Shown here: in pieces, positions 1 to 8,822 of the stretch
Layout of the letters: every line of letters begins with the position of its first letter
Position numbering within the stretch: the first letter of the stretch is position 1
Assembly (NCBI GenBank): GCA_021325695.1
Contig: JAJTCR010000002.1
Location: 1 to 22,507, forward strand
Direction of reading: 5' to 3'
DNA length: 22,507 bases
DNA from: Steroidobacteraceae bacterium
GTDB taxonomy: Bacteria; Pseudomonadota; Gammaproteobacteria; Steroidobacterales; Steroidobacteraceae
The notes under the pieces: model-generated
The model's database searches: none
What the model was told of the DNA's origin: nothing
The model's input: only the letters and a program-made list of their open reading frames with translations
Position numbers and translations under genes: made by a program

Positions 1-1275
<1,275 letters not shown>

Positions 1276-1279
<4 letters not shown>

Positions 1280-1647
1280 CCGCCGCGCGACGCCGTGACG
1301 GCGATCCAGTCGATCACGGCCGGCATCGATGCGTCGATGGGTTCGTACCGGAACGTAGTGACCCACTCGCGCAGCGCGCGTTCCACGCAGCCGTCGCCGG
1401 CGGGCGAGGCCGCGTCCGCCACGCGTCCGTCGGTCCCGACGACGTAACTGGTGCGGTACACCGTGCCCGACGCGGGCTCGCAGTCGGTTGGCAATTCGAG
1501 CGCCGCGGCGCTCAGCAGCGCGGGCGGCGGCAGCGGCACTGCGGCCTCCCGCGTGAGCGAGGCGCAACCGCCGAGCGCGACCAGCCACACGACCAGCGGG
1601 ACGGCCATCGGAACACGTACTGGCGATCGGCGATGTCGTCGCAACAT
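1276..1647 (-). CDS. small lipoprotein with TonB C-terminal-like domain
   Basis: A 123-residue protein. The start at 1647 is chosen because GGAGG lies 7 bases upstream and the protein then opens with an Arg-rich n-region, a hydrophobic stretch and the lipobox ALGGC (Cys28). The mature part has the pattern of a TonB C-terminal domain: a short strand with YVVGTDGRVADA, a conserved-looking Cys, then ALREWVTTFRYEPI. Such domains occur in energy transducers but also in stand-alone periplasmic proteins; there is no membrane anchor or proline-rich spacer here, so it is not a classical TonB. Its stop overlaps the start of the PQQ dehydrogenase gene by ATGA, which suggests a joint function at the envelope. 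The overlap and lipobox are seen directly; the TonB-C relationship is inferred from pattern. Confidence 0.72.
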
Positions 1648-1704
1648 GCGGCGCCCTCCAACTCTCGTGACCGAATCTACACCAACCAGGCACATCCGCA
1701 CTGG

Positions 1705-1725
1705 CCGCTGCGTCAACCGCAGCGG
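1705..1725. repeat. short perfect hairpin in divergent promoter region
   Basis: CCGCTGCG, a 5-base loop (TCAAC), then CGCAGCGG form a perfect 8-bp stem between the divergent lipoprotein gene (1647) and the exported protein gene (1772). No U-run follows on either strand, so it is more likely an operator-like dyad or a leader hairpin than a terminator. Function unknown. Confidence 0.35.
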
Positions 1726-1771
1726 AGCGCAGCCGTTGTACATCGAACGAACGACCTGGAGGCCACGATAC

Positions 1772-2212
1772 ATGACGATTCGACCGCGCTTGCCCCGCCT
1801 GGTTTCACTGGCTGCCACGGCCCTGCTGGCGGCAGCCCCGGCCATGGCCGACCCGCCCGCGCATGCGAAGGCCTGGGGCCACCCATCGCGCCAGTACGAT
1901 CGCTACTACGACGATCGCTATTTCTACGAACACCGGGACTACGATCGCAGGTACGACGATCGTCACCGGCACGATCGGTACTGCGACCACGAGGTCCGTC
2001 GCTACGCCGAGCGACCCCTGTACGTGGTGCGCACGCTGCCGCGGCTGCATCGGCGTGTCGATTATCGCGGCTCGCGTTACTACTACGACCGCGACGGGCG
2101 CTGGTACCTGCCATACGGCGCTGCGTACGCCCAGGTCGCCTCGCCCCCCGGCCTGGTGCTCGACTCGCGCGGCATCGCGGTCGTCGCCAACCTGCCGATC
2201 GTGCGCTGGTAA
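1772..2212 (+). CDS. exported Tyr/Asp/Arg-rich protein (DUF6515-like)
   Basis: A 146-residue protein with a clear Sec signal peptide (MTIRPRLPRL, hydrophobic core, cleavage near AMA-DPP). GGAGG sits 9 bases before the ATG. The middle (about residues 40-75) is low-complexity, built from YDDR, DYDRRYDD and RHRHDRY runs; the DNA there repeats ACGATCG several times. The C-terminal third has RYYYDRDGRWYLPYGAAYAQVASPPGLVL. This resembles small periplasmic proteins of the DUF6515 type, in which a YYY-G-YY segment precedes a hydrophobic PxGxxV stretch. Function is not known; a cell-envelope location is inferred from the signal peptide. It lies just upstream of the acyltransferase gene on the same strand (40 bp gap with the start used here), so the two could share a transcript. 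Confidence 0.7.
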   Translation: MTIRPRLPRLVSLAATALLAAAPAMADPPAHAKAWGHPSRQYDRYYDDRYFYEHRDYDRRYDDRHRHDRYCDHEVRRYAERPLYVVRTLPRLHRRVDYRGSRYYYDRDGRWYLPYGAAYAQVASPPGLVLDSRGIAVVANLPIVRW

Positions 2213-2252
2213 TACCCTCATTTCCGCGGGCGGGCGGCGGCGCTATGGCCGC

Positions 2253-3737
2253 TTGCCGCTCAACCTGCTCGACCTCAGCTTCGTACTGATGGAGACGCGG
2301 CAGACGCCGATGCACGTCGCAGGACTGCAGGTCTTCGTACCGCCGGCCGATGCGCCGCGCGATTACCCCCGGCAGGTCTACGAATACCTGCGCAGCTTCC
2401 CGGTCACGGCCGCGCCGTTCGTGTACGTGCTGCGCGGTATCGGCCCCGGGCACTTGTTGCCGTCGTTCGCCGTCGCGGACAAGGTAGACATCGACCACCA
2501 CTTGCGTCACTCGGCACTGCCGTATCCCGGCGGTCAACGCGAACTCGGCGTGCTCGTGTCGCGCCTGCATTCCAACCCGCTGGATTTCGATCGGCCGCTC
2601 TGGGAGATCCACGTGATCGAGGGGTTGGAGGGCGGCCGCTTCGCGCTGTATGCGAAGCTGCACCACTCGCTTGCCGACGGCGTCTCCGGTGTCGGGCTGC
2701 TCAACTACTCGGCGGATCCGGCGTCGAGCCGGACCCCGCCGGTCTGGGCTGCGGAGTCTCCGCCGTCGTCGCATCACGCGGCGGCCGGCGTGCTGGGCAC
2801 GATGAGCCAGGTGTCGACCGTGATGTTGAACCAGGCACGCGCGATGCCCGACCTGTTCCGGGGCCTGCTGGGATCCGCCCAGGCCGCCCTCGGCATGAAT
2901 CCGGACAAGGACTTCGCCTCGCTCGCCGAGGCGCCACGCACCATCTTCAACGTCAACGTGACCCCGCAGCGGCGCGTGGCGACGCAGGCGACGAGCCTCG
3001 CGCGCATGAAGGCGATCGGCGAGGCGGCGGGCGGCAGCGTCAACGACGTACTGCTGGCCGCCTGCAGCGGGGCGATCCGCCGCTACCTGCAGGAAGTGGG
3101 CGCGCTGCCCCGCAAGTCGCTGATAGCGTCGGTACCGGTCGCGCTGCCACGCGACACGAACCAGCCGGGCGGTGGCGGCAATGCCGTCAGCTTTGCCAAC
3201 GTCAAGCTCGGCACCGACATCGCCGACGTGCGCACCCGTTTCGAGTTGATTCGCCGCAGCAGCGTGGCAGGTCGTGATTACCTCAAGCAGATGAGCCAGA
3301 CGGCGCTGATGACGTACACGGTGCTGATCAGTTCGCCGCAGATGCTGACGCGCGTGCCCGCAGTCGGCGCACGCGTGCCGCCGATCTACAACGTGATCAT
3401 TTCGAACGTACCCGGCCCGCGCACGAAGTTCTACCTGCTCGGCGCGGAGATGGAGGCCTACTACCCGATCTCCGCACTCGCGCACGGGCAGGCCCTCAAC
3501 GTCACCGTGCTGAGCTACGCGGGCAGCCTGCACTTCGGGTTCACGGGCTGCGCCGACAAGGTGCCGCACCTGCAGCGCCTCGCGGTCTACACGGGTGAGG
3601 CACTCGACGAACTCGAGCGCACGTACGGGGCAGGTGCCGCTGCCGCGTCGCCGCGGCGGGCGAAGCCCAGGACGAGAAAGCTGGCCAAGGCGGTCCGCCC
3701 GCGGCGAGCAGCACGGACGAAAGCGGCCGGCGCCTGA
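2253..3737 (+). CDS. wax ester synthase / acyl-CoA:diacylglycerol acyltransferase (WS/DGAT)
   Basis: This enzyme joins fatty acyl-CoA to long-chain alcohols or diacylglycerol, making storage wax esters or triacylglycerol at the inner membrane. From TTG at 2253 it has 494 residues, close to the usual 450-500. Seen: the N-terminal family signature (LDLSFVLMETRQTPMHVAGL), PLWEIHVIEGL, the catalytic HHSLADG at 137-143 (HHxxxDG), and SNVPGP near the C-terminus followed by ISALAHGQALNVTVLSYAG. The TTG start is chosen because the next in-frame ATG (2289) would cut into the conserved N-terminus; an ATG at 2245 is in another frame. No convincing ribosome binding site is visible. The last 30 or so residues are a Lys/Arg/Ala-rich tail. 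It converges with the YciI-like gene, leaving 4 bp between stops. Confidence 0.9.
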   Translation: MPLNLLDLSFVLMETRQTPMHVAGLQVFVPPADAPRDYPRQVYEYLRSFPVTAAPFVYVLRGIGPGHLLPSFAVADKVDIDHHLRHSALPYPGGQRELGVLVSRLHSNPLDFDRPLWEIHVIEGLEGGRFALYAKLHHSLADGVSGVGLLNYSADPASSRTPPVWAAESPPSSHHAAAGVLGTMSQVSTVMLNQARAMPDLFRGLLGSAQAALGMNPDKDFASLAEAPRTIFNVNVTPQRRVATQATSLARMKAIGEAAGGSVNDVLLAACSGAIRRYLQEVGALPRKSLIASVPVALPRDTNQPGGGGNAVSFANVKLGTDIADVRTRFELIRRSSVAGRDYLKQMSQTALMTYTVLISSPQMLTRVPAVGARVPPIYNVIISNVPGPRTKFYLLGAEMEAYYPISALAHGQALNVTVLSYAGSLHFGFTGCADKVPHLQRLAVYTGEALDELERTYGAGAAAASPRRAKPRTRKLAKAVRPRRAARTKAAGA

Positions 3738-3741
3738 TCGA

Positions 3742-4176
3742 TCAATCCTTCCTTTGCAGCGCGATCGCGTACGGATGCAGCGTCGCGGTCATGATCCCGG
3801 CGACGACGGCGGGGTCCGACTCCATGAAACGCCTGGCGTCGTCTTCGTCCGCCGCTTCGAAGATCACGAGACCGATGGTTTTGTCGCCCGGTTCCGTCGT
3901 GCGACCGGCCAGGATCACGCGCCCACCCGCGGTGGCTTGCTTGAGGTGCCCGAAGTGGCGTGAGACCGCGGCGTTGTCGGCGTCCGTCCAGGCGCCGTCG
4001 TCGTGCAGACGGGGCACGAGGCGAAGTACGTAGAGGAATTGCTGCGGCTTGACGGCGGCCGGCGCGGGCTCGGCGACGGCTGCCGGTGCATCGGCCTGCG
4101 CCGTGACGACGCCGGCGACGGCCGCCCCGATCATCAGCCCGAGTTGTGCCAGCGCCAACGTGAACCTGTGTCGCAT
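3742..4176 (-). CDS. exported YciI-like protein
   Basis: From ATG at 4176 the protein has 144 residues; GGGGGT lies 6 bases upstream. In-frame ATGs at 4182 and 4215 are possible earlier starts. A signal peptide (MRHRF, hydrophobic core, VVTAQA) is followed by an Ala/Pro linker and a YCII-related ferredoxin-like fold domain (about residues 45-144) with LYVLRLVPRLHDDG, HFGHLKQA, GRVILAGRT, GLVIFEA and ESDPAVVAGI. The His in HFGHL and the Asp in SDPAV are at the positions of the family's conserved His-Asp pair. Most YciI proteins are cytoplasmic single domains; export is the unusual part. Function unknown. It lies downstream of hemG on the same strand, about 135 bp away, with a hairpin between. 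Confidence 0.8.
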   Translation of the reverse strand: MRHRFTLALAQLGLMIGAAVAGVVTAQADAPAAVAEPAPAAVKPQQFLYVLRLVPRLHDDGAWTDADNAAVSRHFGHLKQATAGGRVILAGRTTEPGDKTIGLVIFEAADEDDARRFMESDPAVVAGIMTATLHPYAIALQRKD

Positions 4177-4256
4177 CGACATACCCCCGGCGGACGGCTT
4201 CGAGGTGGCCATCATGCGACGGCCCGCGGCGGAGCGGAAGAGAGCGCGGTATGGGT

Positions 4257-4278
4257 CCGGCCGCCTCGGTGCGGCCGG
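4257..4278 (-). terminator. GC hairpin downstream of hemG
   Basis: CCGGCCGC, a 6-base loop and GCGGCCGG form a perfect 8-bp stem 33 bp past the hemG stop on the minus strand. No U-tract follows, so it would be a weak or Rho-assisted terminator, or only an RNA-stabilising hairpin. Confidence 0.3.
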
Positions 4279-4311
4279 GACGGGCCGATCGCTTCGAGGT
4301 TCGTGGGTGAC

Positions 4312-4854
4312 TCAGGTGGCGAGCGACGCCAGGTGCCGCCCGTAACCAGCGACGTCGTCCCAGTCGGTGTAGTCGATCACCGTGGTCGGGTCCGTCGGTC
4401 CGTGCGTGTACTTCATGATCAGCCGGATCATCAAACGCTCGTGCCAGCGCCACGAGGGGTAATCGACCTTGCCGGCGATGACCTTGAGGTCGCGCGGCTT
4501 CCACGGCGACAGTTCGAGAAATTTCTGCATGTAGCGGTTGCCCGCGACCGTGGTTTTCTCAGGCGTCCGCGCGACGACCGAGACGTTGAAGAACGCGTTC
4601 GGTCCCGTCTCGAGCTGCGTGCGGTACTTCGCGACGAAGTCGAACACGCTCCTGTCGTACGTGCCGTAGAGCACCGGCGCGCCGAGCGCAACCACGTCGT
4701 AGCGCGTCCAGTCGACGCCCTCCTTGTCGGCCTCCAGCAGGCTCATCGTCTCGGCGCGCCCGCCGGCGGCGGCGACGCTGTCAGCGATGCGGCGGGCGAT
4801 CCGGGCGGTATGGCCGCCGCGGCTCATGTACAGCACCAGCACGGACTTGGACAT
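4312..4854 (-). CDS. hemG: menaquinone-dependent protoporphyrinogen IX dehydrogenase
   Basis: A flavodoxin-fold FMN enzyme that oxidises protoporphyrinogen IX to protoporphyrin IX, the penultimate step of heme synthesis, passing electrons to quinone at the inner membrane. The protein has 180 residues, matching E. coli HemG (181). Seen: an FMN phosphate-binding loop SRGGHT (residues 11-16) after a hydrophobic strand, RYDVVALGAPVLYGTY, FFNVSVVARTPEKTT, FLELSPWKPRDLKVIAGKVDYP, WHERLMIRLIMKYTHGPTD and a final YTDWDDVAGYGRHLASL. These follow E. coli HemG in order. The start at 4854 is fixed by the family N-terminus; no strong ribosome binding site is visible. It is divergent from the hemolysin III gene (70 bp gap). 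No other heme gene is nearby. Confidence 0.9.
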   Translation of the reverse strand: MSKSVLVLYMSRGGHTARIARRIADSVAAAGGRAETMSLLEADKEGVDWTRYDVVALGAPVLYGTYDRSVFDFVAKYRTQLETGPNAFFNVSVVARTPEKTTVAGNRYMQKFLELSPWKPRDLKVIAGKVDYPSWRWHERLMIRLIMKYTHGPTDPTTVIDYTDWDDVAGYGRHLASLAT

Positions 4855-4924
4855 GCACGGAAGGATACCGTCCCGGATCCATCGATTGGAGCAGGGTATT
4901 CCGGCATGCCAGAATGCCGCGGAC

Positions 4925-5584
4925 ATGGCCGGCGCGGCACCGAAGTCGAACCTGTACTCCCGTGGCGAGGAGTGGGCGAGCTGCGCAGTCCACGGGTTGG
5001 GTGTCCTCGCGAGCGTCGTGGCGATTCCCTGGCTCGTGATGGTGGCGCTGCGAGGGCGCGATCCCTGGCTGCTCGCAGGCGGGCTCGCCTTCGGCCTGAG
5101 CGCGCTCATGATGTTCACGACATCGGTGCTCTATCACGCCGCGCGCAAACCGCGCGCACGACTCGTGTTGCGCAGGCTCGACCACGCGGCGATCTACCTG
5201 CTGATCGCCGGCACCTACACGCCGTTCATGCTCGGCGTGCTCAAGGGTGCGTGGGGGTGGTCCATCGCGGGGGTCGTGTGGGGTCTCGCGGTGCTCGGGA
5301 TCGTGTTCAAGACCACCTCGCTCGGCTTCCGCTTCCACCGGACGTCGGTGCTGCTCTACGTCGCGATGGGCTGGCTAGTGATCGTCGCGATCGAGCCGCT
5401 CATGCGCACGCTCGACGGCTATGCACTCGGCTGGCTCGTCGCGGGCGGGCTCTGCTACACCGGCGGCGTGGTGTTCTCTGTCTGGAAAAGCCGACCGTAC
5501 ACCCACGCCGTCTGGCACTTTTTCGTGCTCGCGGGCGTCGCCTGCCACTTCGTCGCCGTGCTGAGCGTCACCGCGCCCGGCTGA
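4925..5584 (+). CDS. trhA: hemolysin III family (PAQR-like) membrane protein
   Basis: A 219-residue integral membrane protein with about seven hydrophobic segments, typical of the HlyIII/YqfA branch of the PAQR superfamily. Seen: YSRGEEWASCAVHGLG at the N-terminus, SVLYHAA after the second or third segment, RRLDHAAIYLLIAGTYTPF, and near the C-terminus YTHAVWHFFVLAGVACHF. The Ser-His, Asp and two C-terminal His residues are the expected metal-binding set. Bacterial members have been linked to membrane-fluidity control (TrhA/YqfA); the haemolysin name is historical. The start is the ATG at 4925; the upstream sequence has no clear Shine-Dalgarno. Divergent from hemG. Confidence 0.88.
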   Translation: MAGAAPKSNLYSRGEEWASCAVHGLGVLASVVAIPWLVMVALRGRDPWLLAGGLAFGLSALMMFTTSVLYHAARKPRARLVLRRLDHAAIYLLIAGTYTPFMLGVLKGAWGWSIAGVVWGLAVLGIVFKTTSLGFRFHRTSVLLYVAMGWLVIVAIEPLMRTLDGYALGWLVAGGLCYTGGVVFSVWKSRPYTHAVWHFFVLAGVACHFVAVLSVTAPG

Positions 5585-5641
5585 CGTTGCACATTCGCGC
5601 GCGGGTCACGACCGGCCTCCGCGTCGGTGCACCGTGCTTCA

Positions 5642-6037
5642 TCATTCCTTTTCGCCGTGGATGCGCACGGCCTCGACGTTCGACTCGACGAGCACGAGCG
5701 CGAAATCCGGTCCCTTCTTCTTCTTGACCAGCACGTCCTCGCCGTCGTCGACCTCGGTGTGAAAGGCCTTCGCATCGAGCGCCGTCTTCAGCGCGTCGCG
5801 GATGTCCTTGGCGATGTGGTTCTCGCTGCGGCCGTCCGCGATCGCAACCGAGACCTCGATGGGCGCGCCGTCCTTTGGCGTCAGGCGAAACAACATCGTG
5901 CCGGCCGACTTGGCGCTTTCGCTGACTTCGATGCGCCACTTGTTGGAGTAGTTAGGCTGATCGGCCGAGTAGGCACTTGCGGACACGAGGGCAAGCAAGC
6001 ACGCGAGTCCTAACAGTCGCCATGTGCGCAATTGCAT
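5642..6037 (-). CDS. small exported protein of unknown function
   Basis: A 131-residue protein with a Sec signal peptide (MQLRTWRLLGLACLLALVSA, cleavage near AYSA-DQP). The mature part (about 107 residues) looks like one alpha/beta domain: KWRIEVSESAKSAGTMLFRLTP, a VSVAIADGRSENHIAKDIRDALKTAL segment, then EDVLVKKKKGPDFALVLVESNVEAVRIHGEKE. It has no cysteine in the mature region and no catalytic motif I recognise. AAGGAG lies 11 bases before the ATG, a slightly long spacing. A good sigma-70-like promoter lies upstream (6092-6120). It stands alone, convergent with the hemolysin III gene. I do not recognise the family. Confidence 0.75.
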   Translation of the reverse strand: MQLRTWRLLGLACLLALVSASAYSADQPNYSNKWRIEVSESAKSAGTMLFRLTPKDGAPIEVSVAIADGRSENHIAKDIRDALKTALDAKAFHTEVDDGEDVLVKKKKGPDFALVLVESNVEAVRIHGEKE

Positions 6038-6340
6038 GGTGTATGTATCTCCTTGTCGTGTCGGATTCGACTGAAGTCCCCTGACATCCTCGGGATACGC
6101 AACGTCGCCGTCGCTGTCAACTTTGGCACGGACGTGTTCCGCGCGCGTGCAGGCAACGAACATCTTGCTGATGCCGGGAAAAAATTTCCTTTGTTTTCAA
6201 CGAGAAAAACGCGGGATTTCTTCGAATTCGCGTGAACTCCATGCGCGCGTCGTGGTCGCACTATTCAGGCGGCAGCGAGCAGTAGGTCCGCTGCCGTTCA
6301 TGAAGGACCACGGACGATGTTGATATGGAGGTCGACAGTC
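6038..6340. other. 303-bp divergent intergenic region
   Basis: Holds the minus-strand promoter at 6092-6120 and, further out, an AT-rich patch (about 6177-6235) with A and T runs, unlike the GC-rich surroundings; it could act as an UP element or a protein-binding region. The ribosome binding site of the KGG gene (GGAGG, 9 bases before the ATG) is at the right end. I could not place a convincing plus-strand promoter. Short ORFs here look like chance. Confidence 0.6.
6092..6120 (-). promoter_or_regulatory. sigma-70-like promoter for the small exported protein
   Basis: On the minus strand TTGACA (perfect -35, 6120-6115) is followed after exactly 17 bases by TATCCC (-10, 6097-6092). It lies about 55 bp upstream of the start at 6037. 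The -35 is ideal and the -10 weak; the AT-rich patch upstream could strengthen it. Confidence 0.5.
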
Positions 6341-6658
6341 ATGGCCAATGAAGGTGGCAACAACCCGGGCGGCAGCAGCGGCGGCCGCTCGAACCGCGGC
6401 TTTGCGGCGATGGACGCCGCGAAGCAGCGCGAGATCGCGAGTAAGGGTGGCTCGGCGTCCGGCGGCAATTTTGCCAACGACCCCGAGCGTGCACGACAGG
6501 CCGGCCGCAAGGGCGGCGAAGTCTCCGGCGGCAATTTCGCCAACGATCCGCAGCGCGCCTCTGAGGCGGGCCGGAAAGGTGGGGAAGCTTCACGCGGTGG
6601 CCGCAACCGCAACAACAACCCGGGCAGCAGTGACACCGGCAACTCCGGCAATCGCTGA
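6341..6658 (+). CDS. KGG-repeat general stress protein (YciG/con-10 type)
   Basis: A 105-residue hydrophilic Gly/Asn/Arg-rich protein with three KGG motifs: SKGGSASGGNFANDPERA, RKGGEVSGGNFANDPQRA and RKGGEASRGG. This is the stress-induced KGG repeat found in YciG, GsiB-type and fungal con-10 proteins, often RpoS-controlled and thought to protect against desiccation or other stress. Two repeat units are exactly 66 bp apart in the DNA (TCCGGCGGCAATTT at 6458 and 6524), so the gene grew by tandem duplication. The start at 6341 is supported by GGAGG 9 bases upstream. It is monocistronic, closed by the terminator at 6746-6782. Probably disordered and cytoplasmic. Confidence 0.88.
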   Translation: MANEGGNNPGGSSGGRSNRGFAAMDAAKQREIASKGGSASGGNFANDPERARQAGRKGGEVSGGNFANDPQRASEAGRKGGEASRGGRNRNNNPGSSDTGNSGNR

Positions 6659-6676
6659 GGCTATCGTCCAGTTTTG

Positions 6677-6704
6677 GTGACGCCGGCACGACGGTCGGCG
6701 TCAC
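6677..6704 (+). terminator. hairpin just after the KGG gene
   Basis: GTGACGCCG, a 10-base loop and CGGCGTCAC form a perfect 9-bp stem 18 bp past the stop. No U-run follows. It may protect the 3' end of the mRNA or pause transcription before the strong terminator downstream. Confidence 0.4.
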
Positions 6705-6745
6705 TCGACGAACGCCCTGTCCGAGTTCCGGTCGGGCTTCAAGGA

Positions 6746-6782
6746 GGGCGCGCAACTGCACTGGTTGCGCGCCCTTTTTTTT
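6746..6782 (+). terminator. strong intrinsic terminator
   Basis: GGGCGCGCAAC (6746-6756), a 7-base loop and GTTGCGCGCCC (6764-6774) form a perfect 11-bp stem, followed at once by eight T residues (6775-6782). It insulates the KGG gene from the monooxygenase gene. Confidence 0.93.
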
Positions 6783-6849
6783 CGGTTGGTCAGCGCTCGC
6801 TCGACAAGTTCTTGCGCGACGCAGCAGAACTACGCAAAGTCAGCCCTTC

Positions 6850-8769
6850 ATGTCCGCTTCGCTGCCGATCAACGAATGGCCACGCGCGAAGCCCGAGGCG
6901 GTCGACGTTGCCATCGTCGGCGCCGGGTTCGGCGGCCTGTGCATGGCCCTCCAGTTGCTGGCCCACGGCGAACGCGACTTCGTGATCCTCGAGAAGGGTC
7001 AGGAGGTCGGCGGCACCTGGCGAGACAACCAGTATCCCGGCGCCGAGTGCGACGTGCAGTCGCACCTCTACTCCTTTTCCTTCGCGGCCAAGCCGGACTG
7101 GTCTCGGCGCTACGCCGGGTGGGAAGAGATCCAGCGGTACATCCTGGACACGACCGAGCGTCACGGCGTCCGCCCGTACGTCCGCTTCGGGCAGCGCGTG
7201 GTCGGCTTGCAGTTCGACGAGGGCACGGGCCGCTGGCAGGTGGCGACTGCGTCCGGGGTCGCGTACACGGCACGGCACGTCGTGCTCGCGACGGGCCCCT
7301 TGCACGTGCCGCACGTCCCCGACGTGCCCGGTCTCGACCGGTTCCGCGGCCGGGTCTTTCACTCGGCGTGCTGGGACAAGTCGTACGACTTCACCGGCAA
7401 GCGCGTCGCGTCGCTCGGCACCGGCGGCAGTGCGATCCAGTACTGCCCGCGCATCGCCCCCCAGGTGTCACGACTGTTCGTGCACCAGCGCACGCCAGCC
7501 TGGGTGATCCCTCGCGACACGCGGTGTTACGGGGATGGCGCCCGGCGACGCTTTGCGCGCTTCGATGCGAGGCGACGGCTGCACCGGGCACGGCTCTACT
7601 GGAGCAACGAGTCCCGCGTATGGCCGTTGTTCCACCCTGGGCTCGCGCGTGTCGTGCAGCGCCTCGCGGCGTGGAACATCCGCCGGGCCGTCGGGGACCC
7701 CGAACTTGCCCGCCGGCTGACACCGGGTTACACGATCGGGTGCAAGCGCATCCTGATCTCGAGCGACTGGTATCCGATGTTTCGCCGGTCGAACGTCGAA
7801 CTCGTGACCGAGGCCATCCGCGAAGTCACTGCGACCGGCATCGTGACCGCGGACGGTGAGGAGCGTGCGGTCGATTGCATCGTGTTCGGCACCGGTTTCG
7901 TGGTCGATCCACGAATCTACATGCAGCATTTCCCCGTGCGAGGCTTGCCGGGCCACGAGCTCGCGCGCGACTGGCGCGACGGCGCCGAGGCGTACTACGG
8001 CATCTCGGTCGCCGGATACCCGAACCTGCACCAGCTCGTGGGGCCCAATACGGCCCTCGGGCACAACTCCATCATTTTCATGATCGAGGCGCAGGTCCGC
8101 TACGTGATCGAGTGCATGCGCTTGCTGCGCGAGCGCGGTGCAGACTGGCTGACGGTGCAGCCGCAGGCGCAGTCCGAGTTCAATGCGCGCGTCCAGGCGG
8201 GATTACGTGGCACCGTCTGGAGCTCGGGGTGCCGCAGCTGGTACCAGCAGACGGACGGACGCAATTTCACGATCTGGCCGTGGTCGACGTGGCGCTATTG
8301 GCTCGAAACGCGCAGGGTCGACGCGAGCCGGTATCGGTTCGGCAAGGCGACGCTGGCGGCCGCCGTGCTCGCGACGAGCCTCGCCGTCTCGGCATGCTCG
8401 ACACCCGCGACCCCCGAGCAGCAGGTGCGCGCCGTCATCGCCTCCGCCGAGGACGCCGCGGAGCGGCGCGACCACGCCGACCTCATGGCGCTCGTGTCGC
8501 CGAAGTTCGAGGGCGCGCACGGCGAGGACGTGCGTGAGATCGCGCGAGTGCTGCGGGGTTACCTGCTCGCGCGCCCCTCGCTCCACCTCGTGACGCATGT
8601 CGAGCAGCTCGAATTTCCGTACGCCGATCTGGCGCGCGTCCAGGTCGCGGTCGGCACGCTCGCCGGCGACGCGGGCGCGCTCGACGTGACCGCCGACACG
8701 CAGTCTGTCGACCTGGAACTGCAGCACGAGGACGGCGAGTGGCTCGTCACGCGCGCCTCGTGGGACTGA
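6850..8769 (+). CDS. Baeyer-Villiger flavin monooxygenase fused to a C-terminal lipoprotein-like domain
   Basis: One 639-residue frame. Residues 1 to about 497 form a type I Baeyer-Villiger monooxygenase (FAD, NADPH and O2; converts ketones to esters or lactones). Seen: FAD loop GAGFGG (24-29), BVMO motif GGTWRDNQYPGAECD (54-68), the fingerprint FRGRVFHSACWD (165-176, FxGxxxHxxxWD) and NADPH loop GTGGSA (190-195). The enzyme appears complete at TWRYWLETRR (480-489). Without a stop the frame runs into a hydrophobic segment with lipobox-like VSAC (Cys516) and a roughly 120-residue domain ending DGEWLVTRASWD, which looks like a separate NTF2-like lipoprotein. No ATG or usable alternative start precedes that second part. 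Substrate unknown; ketones from steroid or hydrocarbon breakdown are plausible. The start at 6850 lacks a clear Shine-Dalgarno. Confidence 0.9.
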   Translation: MSASLPINEWPRAKPEAVDVAIVGAGFGGLCMALQLLAHGERDFVILEKGQEVGGTWRDNQYPGAECDVQSHLYSFSFAAKPDWSRRYAGWEEIQRYILDTTERHGVRPYVRFGQRVVGLQFDEGTGRWQVATASGVAYTARHVVLATGPLHVPHVPDVPGLDRFRGRVFHSACWDKSYDFTGKRVASLGTGGSAIQYCPRIAPQVSRLFVHQRTPAWVIPRDTRCYGDGARRRFARFDARRRLHRARLYWSNESRVWPLFHPGLARVVQRLAAWNIRRAVGDPELARRLTPGYTIGCKRILISSDWYPMFRRSNVELVTEAIREVTATGIVTADGEERAVDCIVFGTGFVVDPRIYMQHFPVRGLPGHELARDWRDGAEAYYGISVAGYPNLHQLVGPNTALGHNSIIFMIEAQVRYVIECMRLLRERGADWLTVQPQAQSEFNARVQAGLRGTVWSSGCRSWYQQTDGRNFTIWPWSTWRYWLETRRVDASRYRFGKATLAAAVLATSLAVSACSTPATPEQQVRAVIASAEDAAERRDHADLMALVSPKFEGAHGEDVREIARVLRGYLLARPSLHLVTHVEQLEFPYADLARVQVAVGTLAGDAGALDVTADTQSVDLELQHEDGEWLVTRASWD

Positions 8770-8822
8770 CGGGCCGCCCCCAGTCGTGGCGTCGGCCCCG
8801 TCCGCCGCGGAGCCATCAAAGC

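Noticed and set aside
1713..3569. 618-codon minus-strand frame opposite the acyltransferase
   Set aside because: Arg-rich shadow with no signature; the plus frame has HHxxxDG and other family motifs.
6120..6145. Possible sigma-54 promoter (TGGCACG followed by TGTTC)
   Set aside because: The -24 element matches, but the -12 element lacks the required TTGC-type core at the right distance.
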